Shown here: in pieces, positions 1 through 6,707 of the stretch
Numbering within the stretch: the stretch's first letter is position 1
How the letters are laid out: each line of letters opens with the position of its first letter
Assembly (NCBI GenBank): GCA_947490145.1
Contig: CANLGD010000020.1
Location: forward strand, 1 to 42,343
Source of the DNA: Flavobacteriia bacterium
GTDB lineage: Bacteria > Bacteroidota > Bacteroidia > Flavobacteriales_D > Crocinitomicaceae
Reading direction: 5' to 3'
Length of the DNA: 42,343 nucleotides
Made by a program: the position numbers and the translations under genes
Notes under the pieces: generated by a model
Database searches by the model: none
What the model was told of the DNA's origin: nothing
Seen by the model: only the letters and a program-made list of their open reading frames with translations

Positions 1-53
1 TAATCATGCACACGACCAAAGCCATCTGTTATATTTTGCTCTTGATTAGTCAT
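1..53 (-). CDS. moaA: GTP 3',8-cyclase MoaA, N-terminal fragment cut by window edge
   Basis: Read on the minus strand from the ATG at 53-51, the window encodes 18 residues that contain ITDGFGRVHDY before running off the edge. This matches the segment just before the first radical-SAM cysteine motif of MoaA proteins, where a D-x-FGR-x-H-x-YLRIS pattern is usual. MoaA makes the first intermediate of molybdenum cofactor synthesis from GTP. The radical-SAM cysteines lie outside the window, so the call rests only on this short N-terminal signature. The upstream sequence gives no clear ribosome binding site, which is normal for this phylum. Confidence 0.7.
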   Translation of the reverse strand, partial: MTNQEQNITDGFGRVHD

Positions 54-180
54 TAATTTCACTTCTGCTTAAATTGATGTTGAAAGATTGTAAAGTTAGT
101 GTAAATGTTTGAAGTTTGCAATTTGAATTTTTCTAATAGTCAGAAAATAAATAACTATAATATTCGGAAAGAATTTTTTT

Positions 181-327
181 TTAAGCAGACCTGAAGGCTT
201 TGATCTTATAGTTAATTCCATCGATAATGAGTATCGCATTTCTGATTAAGCTTAGCGCGTGATTCCGTTTCGCACTGATCACCTTAGATTTGGGGATTAA
301 AAAATACTTTTTCTTTTTCAACGAAGA
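181..327 (-). pseudogene. Possible decayed coding fragment
   Basis: On the minus strand 48 codons stay open and end in TAA at 183-181. The C-terminal part reads like protein (NHALSLIRNAILIIDGINYK, then IKAFRSA). There is no ATG start, and a stop sits just upstream at 330-328. Composition differs from the surrounding A/T runs. I do not recognise the family. It may be the tail of a lost gene, possibly a transposase-like one, but this is a guess; chance remains possible. Confidence 0.3.
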
Positions 328-408
328 TTATTACTTTTCTTATTTTTTCAATTTCTATTATTTTATTTACAAAACCATTTTTTTTTTTCAATTTTTGGGC
401 TTAGATAG

Positions 409-531
409 AAACCTTCGATCAAATTTAAAAACTCAACTTTAAAATGCGTCCAAGGATTAACTGCACTAGAGAAAAATGAAGATTATGATTCTTTTGGTAG
501 TAAAAAATTACACATCGACTTCAAAAAATAA
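409..531 (+). pseudogene. Possible decayed coding fragment
   Basis: A plus-strand stretch of 40 codons ends in TAA at 529-531 and reads in part LTALEKNEDYDSFGSKKLHI. A TAG lies immediately upstream at 406-408 and there is no in-frame ATG at its head, so it cannot be an intact gene. The protein-like composition suggests the 3' end of a truncated gene. Family not recognised. Confidence 0.25.
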
Positions 532-724
532 TCAAGTGCACAAAATTTAGCACTGCTCACTTAAAAAATAATTTCACTCTTGTTTTAGATTACAAAAATA
601 TAGTCATAAAGGTCAAGTCAAAATATTTTTACAATTTTTATACAAATATGGGAAATTTTTATATATTTAGGAGAAATTTTTAATTAATTCAATTTACCTT
701 AGAAGATAATATTCCTTTAATTAC

Positions 725-910
725 TTGGAGAGTGTGATTATAAATCAACATGTTATAAGCAATTAAACAGACGTAGCAGATAAACGAGAGAGCCACCGAA
801 GAACAATTGTGGTATTTCCTGAAGAATATTTTGTGAAGTTGACAAACAGCAGTGGATACCAGAAACCACTTTAAAAAACGGGGCGGTAACCGAAAAGCCA
901 AAAGAGTAGG
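725..910 (+). repeat. Repeat copy A (left boundary of LamG segment)
   Basis: This stretch matches 5371-5554. Positions 852-910 are identical to 5496-5554 over 59 bases; the part further left is diverged but alignable, with shared blocks such as TAAACGAGAGAGCC. In one plus frame both copies encode KRES followed after nine residues by EEYFVK-x-TNS-x-GYQKPL and a stop, and three of the four base differences in that tail fall at third codon positions. This copy has an in-frame TAA upstream of that stretch. The identical block continues about 40 bases beyond the shared stop codon. It ends 27 bases before the LamG start codon. Confidence 0.85.
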
Positions 911-937
911 AATTTATTAAAATTCAAAATAAAAAAA

Positions 938-2194
938 ATGAAAAAGAAAAACTTACTAATCACAGTTTTGGCAATTCTAGGTTTTGCAATAACTTCAATT
1001 GGTCAAATCCCTACTAATATTCCAACGAATGGACTTGTTGGCTGGTGGCCATTTAACGGAAATGCAAACGATGAAAGTGGCAATATGAATAATGGCATTG
1101 TAGACGGAGCAACCTCTGTTTCAGATCGAGATGGTAATAGTAATTCTGCTTATAGTTTTGCTGCAACAAATAAAATACAAATCCCTCATAATTCAATTTA
1201 TAATTCTACAGAATTATCAATATCTTTATGGTTTACGTCAGATAATTTCACTTCAGATGAGTCTTTAATAAGTAAAAGAGAAAATTCTGGATGGGGTAAC
1301 TCATTTGAATTAAATGCTGCCCAATCAAACGGCTTAAATGGTATTGGAACATCTTGGTCTGTTGGGGGTAATAATGCAATTTCACATTATAGTCAAAGTA
1401 TCTTAACAAATCAATGGAATAATTTTATCTTTATTTGGGCATCAGATTCAGTTAAAATTTATCTAAATGGATTTTTTTTAGAAGGAACAACAGTAAGTGG
1501 CGGAATGAATTTTAATTCCTTACCTATAACAATAGGAAGTAGAGGAAATGGATGGAATCAAGTTGTGGGTAAAATAGACGACATTGCAATATGGAGCAGG
1601 GCATTATCTCAAAATGAAATAAATATTTTATACCCGTTTTGCTCATCAGAGCTAGTATTAACTCAACCAGAAGATCAAAATACAATAAGTGGTAACAGTA
1701 TAATATTTGCAACAACTTCGAATGATCCCAATTCAACTTATCAATGGCAAACTGACCTTGGTGTCGGTTTTCAAAATTTAAATAGTGTTGGCCAATTCAG
1801 CGGAACATTAAACGATACATTGACTGTTGCAAATGTTACAATGGGTAATAACAATCAACCATTCCGTTGTATCATCAGCTCTGGTTCTTGTATAGACACC
1901 TCGAATATTGCGGTGCTTTATGTGAATAATAATGTTGGAATAAATGATTTTACGGAAGACAATTTATTTCCTATTTATCCAAACCCTGCGCAAAATATAA
2001 TTAATGTAAAACCAGACGCACAATTGGTAGGATCTGTTTACACTATTTTTGACAACATTGGAAAAATAGTTTTATCCGGAAAAATAAATTCTGAGAATAC
2101 GGCTATTGAATTGGGTAATTTATCTGGAGGAGTTTACATGTTCACTTTTGGTGAAAATATGAAGCAGACATTTAAGATAATAAAAGCTGAGTAA
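938..2194 (+). CDS. Secreted LamG-domain protein with T9SS type A sorting domain
   Basis: A 418-residue secreted protein. Residues 1-22 form a signal peptide (KKK, hydrophobic core, SIGQ cleavage region). Residues about 32-232 are a concanavalin A-like LamG domain opening with GLVGWWPFNGNANDESGN and closing with IDDIAIWSRALS. Residues about 240-330 look like an Ig-like domain with two cysteines (C311, C318). From about 343 (LFPIYPNPAQN) to the end is a T9SS type A C-terminal sorting domain, so the protein should cross the outer membrane through the type IX system and be anchored or released at the surface. LamG domains often bind glycans or other surface ligands; the actual ligand is unknown. 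It is a paralogue of the protein at 2976-5180 through its N-terminal half. The next gene starts one base after its stop. Confidence 0.9.
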   Translation: MKKKNLLITVLAILGFAITSIGQIPTNIPTNGLVGWWPFNGNANDESGNMNNGIVDGATSVSDRDGNSNSAYSFAATNKIQIPHNSIYNSTELSISLWFTSDNFTSDESLISKRENSGWGNSFELNAAQSNGLNGIGTSWSVGGNNAISHYSQSILTNQWNNFIFIWASDSVKIYLNGFFLEGTTVSGGMNFNSLPITIGSRGNGWNQVVGKIDDIAIWSRALSQNEINILYPFCSSELVLTQPEDQNTISGNSIIFATTSNDPNSTYQWQTDLGVGFQNLNSVGQFSGTLNDTLTVANVTMGNNNQPFRCIISSGSCIDTSNIAVLYVNNNVGINDFTEDNLFPIYPNPAQNIINVKPDAQLVGSVYTIFDNIGKIVLSGKINSENTAIELGNLSGGVYMFTFGENMKQTFKIIKAE

Positions 2195-2195
2195 A

Positions 2196-2819
2196 ATGAT
2201 TGAAAATCATCCTATATCAAATGGATTTATACCAGAATCGGCACGTGTTCTAATTGTTGGTAGTTTCCCTCCAAAAAAGGAATACACCGAAAAGAAAAGC
2301 GGTTTTTTCTTTTATTCATCAGAAAAGAATCAGTTCTGGAATAGAATTGATAATTTAAAAACAAATGCGCAATTAAAGAAAACAAGGAATAAAAATGCTA
2401 ACGAATCATTGATTGAAAACAAAAAGAGAAAAGAAAGTTTTTGCACCGAAAACAAATTAGGATTTATTGATATTTTCTCATCTATTAAAAGAAAGGCGGA
2501 TAGTGCAAAAGATTCGGATTTGGTTTCAATTGAAAACATAATTGAAAATGGAAAATTAACAGAAATCTTGAAAACTAAAAAAAATATAACAAGGATTTGC
2601 TGCACATATAAACTAGCATATGAGTTTTTAAAAAGTAACTTAGGTATACTCTCAGAAAATGTAATAATTAGCGAAAGTATTGATTCCGCAAATGGTGAAA
2701 TAATTAATTTTATTTTCGAGAACAGGAAAATAGAATTAATACTATTGTACCCAGCAACACGAAGTAGACACAAAGGATCGATTAAAGATATCCAATATAG
2801 AAAGTACTTGTTTAAATGA
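2196..2819 (+). CDS. Uracil-DNA glycosylase-superfamily (Mug-like) protein
   Basis: A 207-residue cytoplasmic protein with no signal peptide. Near the N-terminus VLIVGSFPP fits the first active-site strand of the uracil-DNA glycosylase superfamily (V-x-x-G-x-x-P pattern of Mug/TDG-like members). FFFYSSEKNQFWNRI follows, matching the conserved segment in which an aromatic and an Asn lie in the pocket. The C-terminal LYPATRSRHKGSI occupies the position of the DNA-intercalation loop. Such enzymes remove damaged or mismatched pyrimidines. The middle is Lys-rich. The ATG lies one base after the stop of the LamG gene, which suggests translational coupling although the two products work in different compartments. 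It is followed by the attC-like palindrome. Substrate cannot be told from sequence; the superfamily call is inferred from motifs only. Confidence 0.7.
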   Translation: MIENHPISNGFIPESARVLIVGSFPPKKEYTEKKSGFFFYSSEKNQFWNRIDNLKTNAQLKKTRNKNANESLIENKKRKESFCTENKLGFIDIFSSIKRKADSAKDSDLVSIENIIENGKLTEILKTKKNITRICCTYKLAYEFLKSNLGILSENVIISESIDSANGEIINFIFENRKIELILLYPATRSRHKGSIKDIQYRKYLFK

Positions 2820-2837
2820 AATACAACCCTCAGCAGC

Positions 2838-2910
2838 AAATAGGCTTAAGCAGGGGGGTTTTGTTCTCCTTAGGATTTTCGGAGCTACAAATCCATGCCT
2901 GCGTCTATTT
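2838..2910. other. Nested imperfect palindrome resembling an attC recombination site
   Basis: Three nested arm pairs are visible: AAATAGGC (2838-2845) with GTCTATTT (2903-2910, one G-T pair), GCAGG (2850-2854) with CCTGC (2898-2902), and GGATTT (2873-2878) with AAATCC (2889-2894). A TTAA bulge lies on one side only (2846-2849) and an 18-base unpaired stretch follows the second left arm. One long hairpin with asymmetric bulges is how integron attC sites fold as single strands. The outer ends, ATACAAC at 2821-2827 and ATTATGG at 2919-2925, only loosely resemble the attC core boxes RYYYAAC and GTTRRRY. It lies just after the glycosylase gene, where a cassette attC would be. A structured RNA leader for the next LamG gene is the alternative. 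Confidence 0.5.
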
Positions 2911-2975
2911 ACAAAACATTATGGTCAAGGTAGAAAAAATTGCCTAATTGTTGAATAATAAAAAAAATATAAAAA

Positions 2976-5180
2976 ATGAAAAAAAGAAGATTACTTTTAA
3001 TCGCATTAGCAGCCTTCTGTTTTGCAAGTGCAGGCTTGGCTCAAATGCCGAGTTATGTGCCAACAAATGGATTAGTTGGATGGTGGCCATTTAATGGCAA
3101 TGCAAATGATGAAAGTGGTAATGGGAATGATGGCATTGTCACATCTGCTTTATTAACGAGCGATAGAGATAATATAATCAATAGTGCATACAACTTTGAT
3201 TTTACTGGTAAAACATTTGGCAGTTTAAACAAGGAAATATATTTGCCATATTCTCCAAATTTTAACACAAGTGATTTAACAGTAAGTGTTTGGGTTTGCC
3301 CAAGGTCATATTATTGGCCAGGAGACATAAATAATCCTAATTCAAGTATAATCACAAGATTCCAATATGGTTATTCAAACCCCAATGGGCAAGTGTGGGG
3401 TATCGATTTCAATGCAAATTCATTCAAGGGTTTTATTCTTGCACCTTCAACACAAAATAACCAAACTTCCGCTGTTGTGATATCCAATACACCATTAACA
3501 CTAAATCAATGGCATCATATAGTCATGACATATAATGGAGCTGTATTAAAACTTTATTTAAATGGCAATCTTGTTTCTTCGACAAATACAACTCTTACAT
3601 TAAACGCATCGGGCAATTCAGGTATTTCAGTTGGTGTCTCGAATCAAGCCAATGGTTATTGGCAGGATGCCGATGCTATGATAGATGATATTGGCATCTG
3701 GAAACGCGCTCTGACCCCTTGCGAAATAGTGTCACTTTATATTGGACAAACTCCACTAACGACCCAACCTACAACTGCATGTTATGAAACAGCAACGTTC
3801 AATTCAACAACCTGTCAATGGGATGTAACAGGAACGCAAGCTACCCAACCAACAACTGCGTGTTATGAAACAGCAACGTTTAATACGACAACCTGTCAAT
3901 GGAATGTAACAGGAACGCAAGCTACACAACCTACAACTGCATGTTATGAAACAGCAACGTTTAATTCTACAACCTGTCAATGGGATGTTACAGGAACACA
4001 AGCTACACAACCTACAACTGCGTGTTATGAAACAGCAACGTTTAATTCCACAACCTGTCAGTGGGATGTTACAGGAACGCAAGCTACTCAACCTACAACT
4101 GCATGTTATGAAACAGCAACGTTTAATTCAACAACTTGTCAGTGGGACGTAACAGGAACGCAAGCTACTCAACCTACAACTGCATGTTACGAAACAGCAA
4201 CGTTTAATTCAACAACCTGTCAGTGGGATGTTACAGGAAACCAAGCTACACAACCTACAACTGCGTGCTATGAAACAGCAACGTTTAATTCCACAACCTG
4301 TCAGTGGGACGTAACGGGAACGCAAGCTACACAACCAACAACTGCATGTTATGAAACAGCAACGTTTAATTCAACAACCTGTCAGTGGGATGTTACAGGT
4401 ACACAAACAAATAGTGCGGAAGTAAATGTCACAAGTGCCAGTTGCGGAAATATAAACGGAGTAATTGCAATTAGTAATATTATTGGAGGAACTGCTCCAT
4501 ATCAGGTTAGTATTAATGGTTTACCACTAAGTTCAAACCTCAATTTTACCAATTTACAAGGTGGTAATTATTCAATTACGATTGAAGATGCAAACGGATG
4601 CCAATACAATACTTCAGCGATCATTGGTACAACGCCAAATCCTACTGCTAATTTTGGTTTAACTCAAAATACAATTAAATTGAGTGCACCTTACACAAGT
4701 GCCTTGAATATGAGCTCTTCAGATGCAATTAATTATTACTGGACATCTTACAATTCAATTCCAACGAATAGTATTGAAGAAAATCCAAGTTTTGATTTTA
4801 CAGCTCAACAACCAGGAAATTATGCAATTACTTTAATTGTTGAAAACAGCGATGGTTGTAGGGATACAGTGACAAATTTGATTGAAATTGAAGAGGATTT
4901 ATTAATATTTGTTCCAAATTCATTTACTCCAGATGGAAATGAAATAAACAATACATGGAATATAATCACCTCAAGTATCGATATAATGGACTTTAAAGTC
5001 TTGATTTTTAATCGATGGGGTGAAATTATTTGGGAAAGTAATGACCCTTCAGTTGGTTGGGATGGCACTTATATGAATAGAAAGGTTGAGAATGATATTT
5101 ATACTTGGACTCTCAGCGTGAAGGATAAGAAAAGATCTGAGGTGGTTAATTTAAATGGATTTGTAAACGTTCAATTTTAA
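2976..5180 (+). CDS. Secreted LamG protein with eight tandem repeats, SprB-like repeat and T9SS type B domain
   Basis: A 734-residue surface protein. Residues 1-23 are a signal peptide. About 32-252 is a LamG domain nearly identical at its start to the one at 938-2194. Residues 262-477 are eight tandem 27-residue repeats, each with two cysteines (ACYETATF and TTCQWDVTG). From about 480 to 550 a SprB-like repeat is visible (GNINGVIAIS, GGTAPYQVSINGLP, GNYSITIEDANGCQ), followed by a PKD-like stretch. The C-terminal ~85 residues are the gliding-motility-associated type B sorting domain (PNSFTPDGNEINNTWNI, FNRWGEIIWES, GWDGTYMN, YTWTLSVKD). The protein should be exported by the type IX system and act as an adhesin or fibre; the repeat array probably serves as a stalk. 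The ATG at 2976 is followed by a proper signal sequence. Confidence 0.9.
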   Translation: MKKRRLLLIALAAFCFASAGLAQMPSYVPTNGLVGWWPFNGNANDESGNGNDGIVTSALLTSDRDNIINSAYNFDFTGKTFGSLNKEIYLPYSPNFNTSDLTVSVWVCPRSYYWPGDINNPNSSIITRFQYGYSNPNGQVWGIDFNANSFKGFILAPSTQNNQTSAVVISNTPLTLNQWHHIVMTYNGAVLKLYLNGNLVSSTNTTLTLNASGNSGISVGVSNQANGYWQDADAMIDDIGIWKRALTPCEIVSLYIGQTPLTTQPTTACYETATFNSTTCQWDVTGTQATQPTTACYETATFNTTTCQWNVTGTQATQPTTACYETATFNSTTCQWDVTGTQATQPTTACYETATFNSTTCQWDVTGTQATQPTTACYETATFNSTTCQWDVTGTQATQPTTACYETATFNSTTCQWDVTGNQATQPTTACYETATFNSTTCQWDVTGTQATQPTTACYETATFNSTTCQWDVTGTQTNSAEVNVTSASCGNINGVIAISNIIGGTAPYQVSINGLPLSSNLNFTNLQGGNYSITIEDANGCQYNTSAIIGTTPNPTANFGLTQNTIKLSAPYTSALNMSSSDAINYYWTSYNSIPTNSIEENPSFDFTAQQPGNYAITLIVENSDGCRDTVTNLIEIEEDLLIFVPNSFTPDGNEINNTWNIITSSIDIMDFKVLIFNRWGEIIWESNDPSVGWDGTYMNRKVENDIYTWTLSVKDKKRSEVVNLNGFVNVQF
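3759..4406 (+). repeat. Eight tandem 81-bp coding repeats
   Basis: Eight in-frame units of exactly 81 bp, each encoding (A/T)TQPTTACYETATF, N(S/T)TTCQW, (D/N)VTG(T/N)Q. Units differ mainly by silent changes (for example tgttat/tgctat, gatgta/gatgtt/gacgta). The second unit carries two amino-acid changes and the sixth has N in place of T near its end. This points to recent expansion with ongoing homogenisation, and copy number is likely to vary among strains. Confidence 0.95.
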
Positions 5181-5620
5181 AGATGGCGGATTCAAGTTAT
5201 AAACTGACTTTTAATTGTAATATCCTTACCTAATTTATATTTTTATGACTACATCAAAACTAATGAAGCCTTATTTTTTTGAATTATTTATATTATTTCT
5301 TATTAATCTTTTAAAAATTGCTGATAAAAATTGAGTTTCATCTACAACTTGCAATTCCGGAAAAGATTTATTTGAGAGTGAATACAAATCAATATGCTAT
5401 GGGGAATCATAGAGACAATGCAGTTAAACGAGAGAGCCGGAAAATAACAACTTTGGTAGTTCATGAAGAATATTTTGTAAAGTTTACAAACAGTGGTGGA
5501 TACCAGAAACCACTTTAAAAAACGGGGCGGTAACCGAAAAGCCAAAAGAGTAGGGAAATGCCAATTAATATTAAAATGAAATCTGATTTTGTTAAGTTCT
5601 CCATAATTTTTTAATTAAGT
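5181..5620. other. Intergenic region after the LamG segment, containing repeat copy B
   Basis: About 440 bases between the plus-strand LamG gene and the convergent di-heme enzyme gene. The only recognisable structure is repeat copy B (5371-5554). I see no good hairpin terminator for either flanking gene. A 66-codon plus-strand reading frame ending at 5518 runs through the repeat, but copy A breaks this frame, so I do not call it a gene. Confidence 0.6.
5371..5554 (+). repeat. Repeat copy B (right boundary of LamG segment)
   Basis: Second copy of the repeat at 725-910, in the same orientation. Positions 5496-5554 are identical to 852-910. In this copy the plus frame stays open through the whole repeat (KIYLRVNTNQYAMGNHRDN, then KRESRK, EEYFVK, GYQKPL, stop). 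A small hairpin with arms GTGG and CCAC sits at 5496-5513 in both copies. I do not recognise the element. Confidence 0.85.
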
Positions 5621-6637
5621 TTAATGCTCACCCAATTCATAATTATTGAGTAAACTGTAATCTGTTAATGTATTTAGAAATGTAATTATTTTTGCTTTTT
5701 CATTTTCAGTTAAAGGAATTCCATTAGAAAGTTCAGCATTCAAAGTGTAAGATTGTTTTATCCCAGAATTGTAATGCTCCAAAACATCCTCAATTGAATG
5801 AAATCTGCCATCGTGCATATAAGGATAAGTCAACATTACATTTCTCAACGAAGGAACTCTAAATTTTCCATCATCATTAGGATTTTGAGTTATTTTTCCT
5901 CTTCCTTTATCAATAAAAGCAGTATCTAAACCATTGTTTTTATAAGAAAAATTGGTAAATAATGGTTCTTGATGACATGATGCACATTTAGTTTGAAATA
6001 AAAGTAAACCTTCGCTTTCTTCAGCAGATAAAGTTTCAGTTCCTTTTCGATATTTATCGTATTTTGAATCGGCTGAAACTATCATTGCCATATATTGAGT
6101 TAAAGCTCGTAAAATTGCTTGATCAGTAACATTTTCTATCCCATAGTTTGTTTTGAACAATTCTTTATAAGTTGAATTTGCATTTATTTTTGCAACAACA
6201 TTAATCATTGTTTCATTCATTTCTACTGGATTTGTAATTGGTGCAACAGAAAAAACTTCAATATGATTTACTCCTCCGTCCCACATAAATGAAGGATACC
6301 AAGCTAAATTAGTAATTGAAGGGGAATTTCTAGTGCCCAACAATCCATTTACTCCTGGGCTAATTTTTACATTATGACCTGCAAAAGCATGCCCTTGCGA
6401 ATGACAAGTTGCACAAGAAACTGTTCCATCAATTGATAATAGAGGATCATAAAATAATTTTCTTCCTAAATCAAATCTGCCTTTTGTCTGTTCATTATTG
6501 ACAAAATTATAAACTGGATTTGGAAAATAACTAGGTTTTTCCATTTCCCATTTTTCTATTTTAACTGGTTCAATTTTTTCTTCTTTTTTACAAGAAAATA
6601 AAAGTATAGAAATGAATAATATTAAATAATATTTCAT
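5621..6637 (-). CDS. Di-heme cytochrome c peroxidase / MauG-MbnH-like lipoprotein
   Basis: A 338-residue protein with a lipoprotein signal (LLFSC, acylated Cys16, then KKEE). Two c-type heme sites are visible: CATCH at 75-79 in SCATCHSQGHAFAGH, and CASCH at 218-222 in KCASCHQEPLFTN. The motif PYMHDGRFHSIEDVLEHYN near the C-terminus is typical of the CcpA/MauG family. Members either reduce peroxide or, like MauG and MbnH, use a bis-Fe(IV) state to modify a partner protein. The gene upstream in the same direction encodes an MbnP-like protein. In methanotrophs MbnH and MbnP are partners and MbnH converts an MbnP tryptophan to kynurenine, so a protein-modifying role is more likely than simple peroxidase activity. 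It is the last gene of the copper cluster, after a 34-bp palindrome. Confidence 0.85.
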   Translation of the reverse strand: MKYYLILFISILLFSCKKEEKIEPVKIEKWEMEKPSYFPNPVYNFVNNEQTKGRFDLGRKLFYDPLLSIDGTVSCATCHSQGHAFAGHNVKISPGVNGLLGTRNSPSITNLAWYPSFMWDGGVNHIEVFSVAPITNPVEMNETMINVVAKINANSTYKELFKTNYGIENVTDQAILRALTQYMAMIVSADSKYDKYRKGTETLSAEESEGLLLFQTKCASCHQEPLFTNFSYKNNGLDTAFIDKGRGKITQNPNDDGKFRVPSLRNVMLTYPYMHDGRFHSIEDVLEHYNSGIKQSYTLNAELSNGIPLTENEKAKIITFLNTLTDYSLLNNYELGEH

Positions 6638-6649
6638 AATAAGAGAATA

Positions 6650-6683
6650 AACAGTAGTTAAATGAATTCATTTAACTACTGTT
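6650..6683. repeat. Perfect 34-bp palindrome between MbnP-like and di-heme genes
   Basis: A 17-base arm (AACAGTAGTTAAATGAA) is followed directly by its exact reverse complement, centred on GAATTC at 6664-6669. It fills most of the gap between the MbnP-like gene and the di-heme gene. On the transcribed minus strand there is no clean U-run after it, so it is not a standard terminator. It could shape differential expression of the two genes by mRNA stabilisation or attenuation, or it could be a protein-binding site. Confidence 0.8.
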
Positions 6684-6707
6684 CGTTAAAGTTAAAATTA
6701 AAAAGCT

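Larger units (their letters stand above)
54..937. other. Long gene-poor region between moaA and the first LamG gene
   Basis: About 880 bases without a convincing intact gene. It holds the upstream region of moaA, two short coding-like stretches that look like gene remnants (181-327 minus, 409-531 plus), long A/T runs, and copy A of the repeat pair described below (725-910). Around 230-290 the base composition is visibly richer in G and C than the flanks, consistent with a foreign or decayed coding piece. Confidence 0.6.

Noticed and set aside
689-901. Minus-strand 70-codon frame across repeat copy A, starting MAFRLPPRF
   Set aside because: It is matched by a similar frame in copy B, but base changes between copies fall mostly at third positions of the opposite (plus) frame. 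It also has no upstream signals.
3804-4152. Cys/Arg-rich and Gln/Leu-rich frames on other frames of the repeat array
   Set aside because: They arise automatically from a repeated sequence in alternative frames.
3759-4406. Regularly spaced 81-bp repeats considered as a CRISPR array or multimeric RNA
   Set aside because: Units are contiguous, in frame, encode a constant 27-residue motif and differ by silent changes. No spacers and no cas genes.
5318-5518. Plus-strand 66-codon frame through repeat copy B
   Set aside because: Copy A carries an in-frame stop, the start region is not shared between copies, and conservation continues past the stop. Treated as repeat, not gene.
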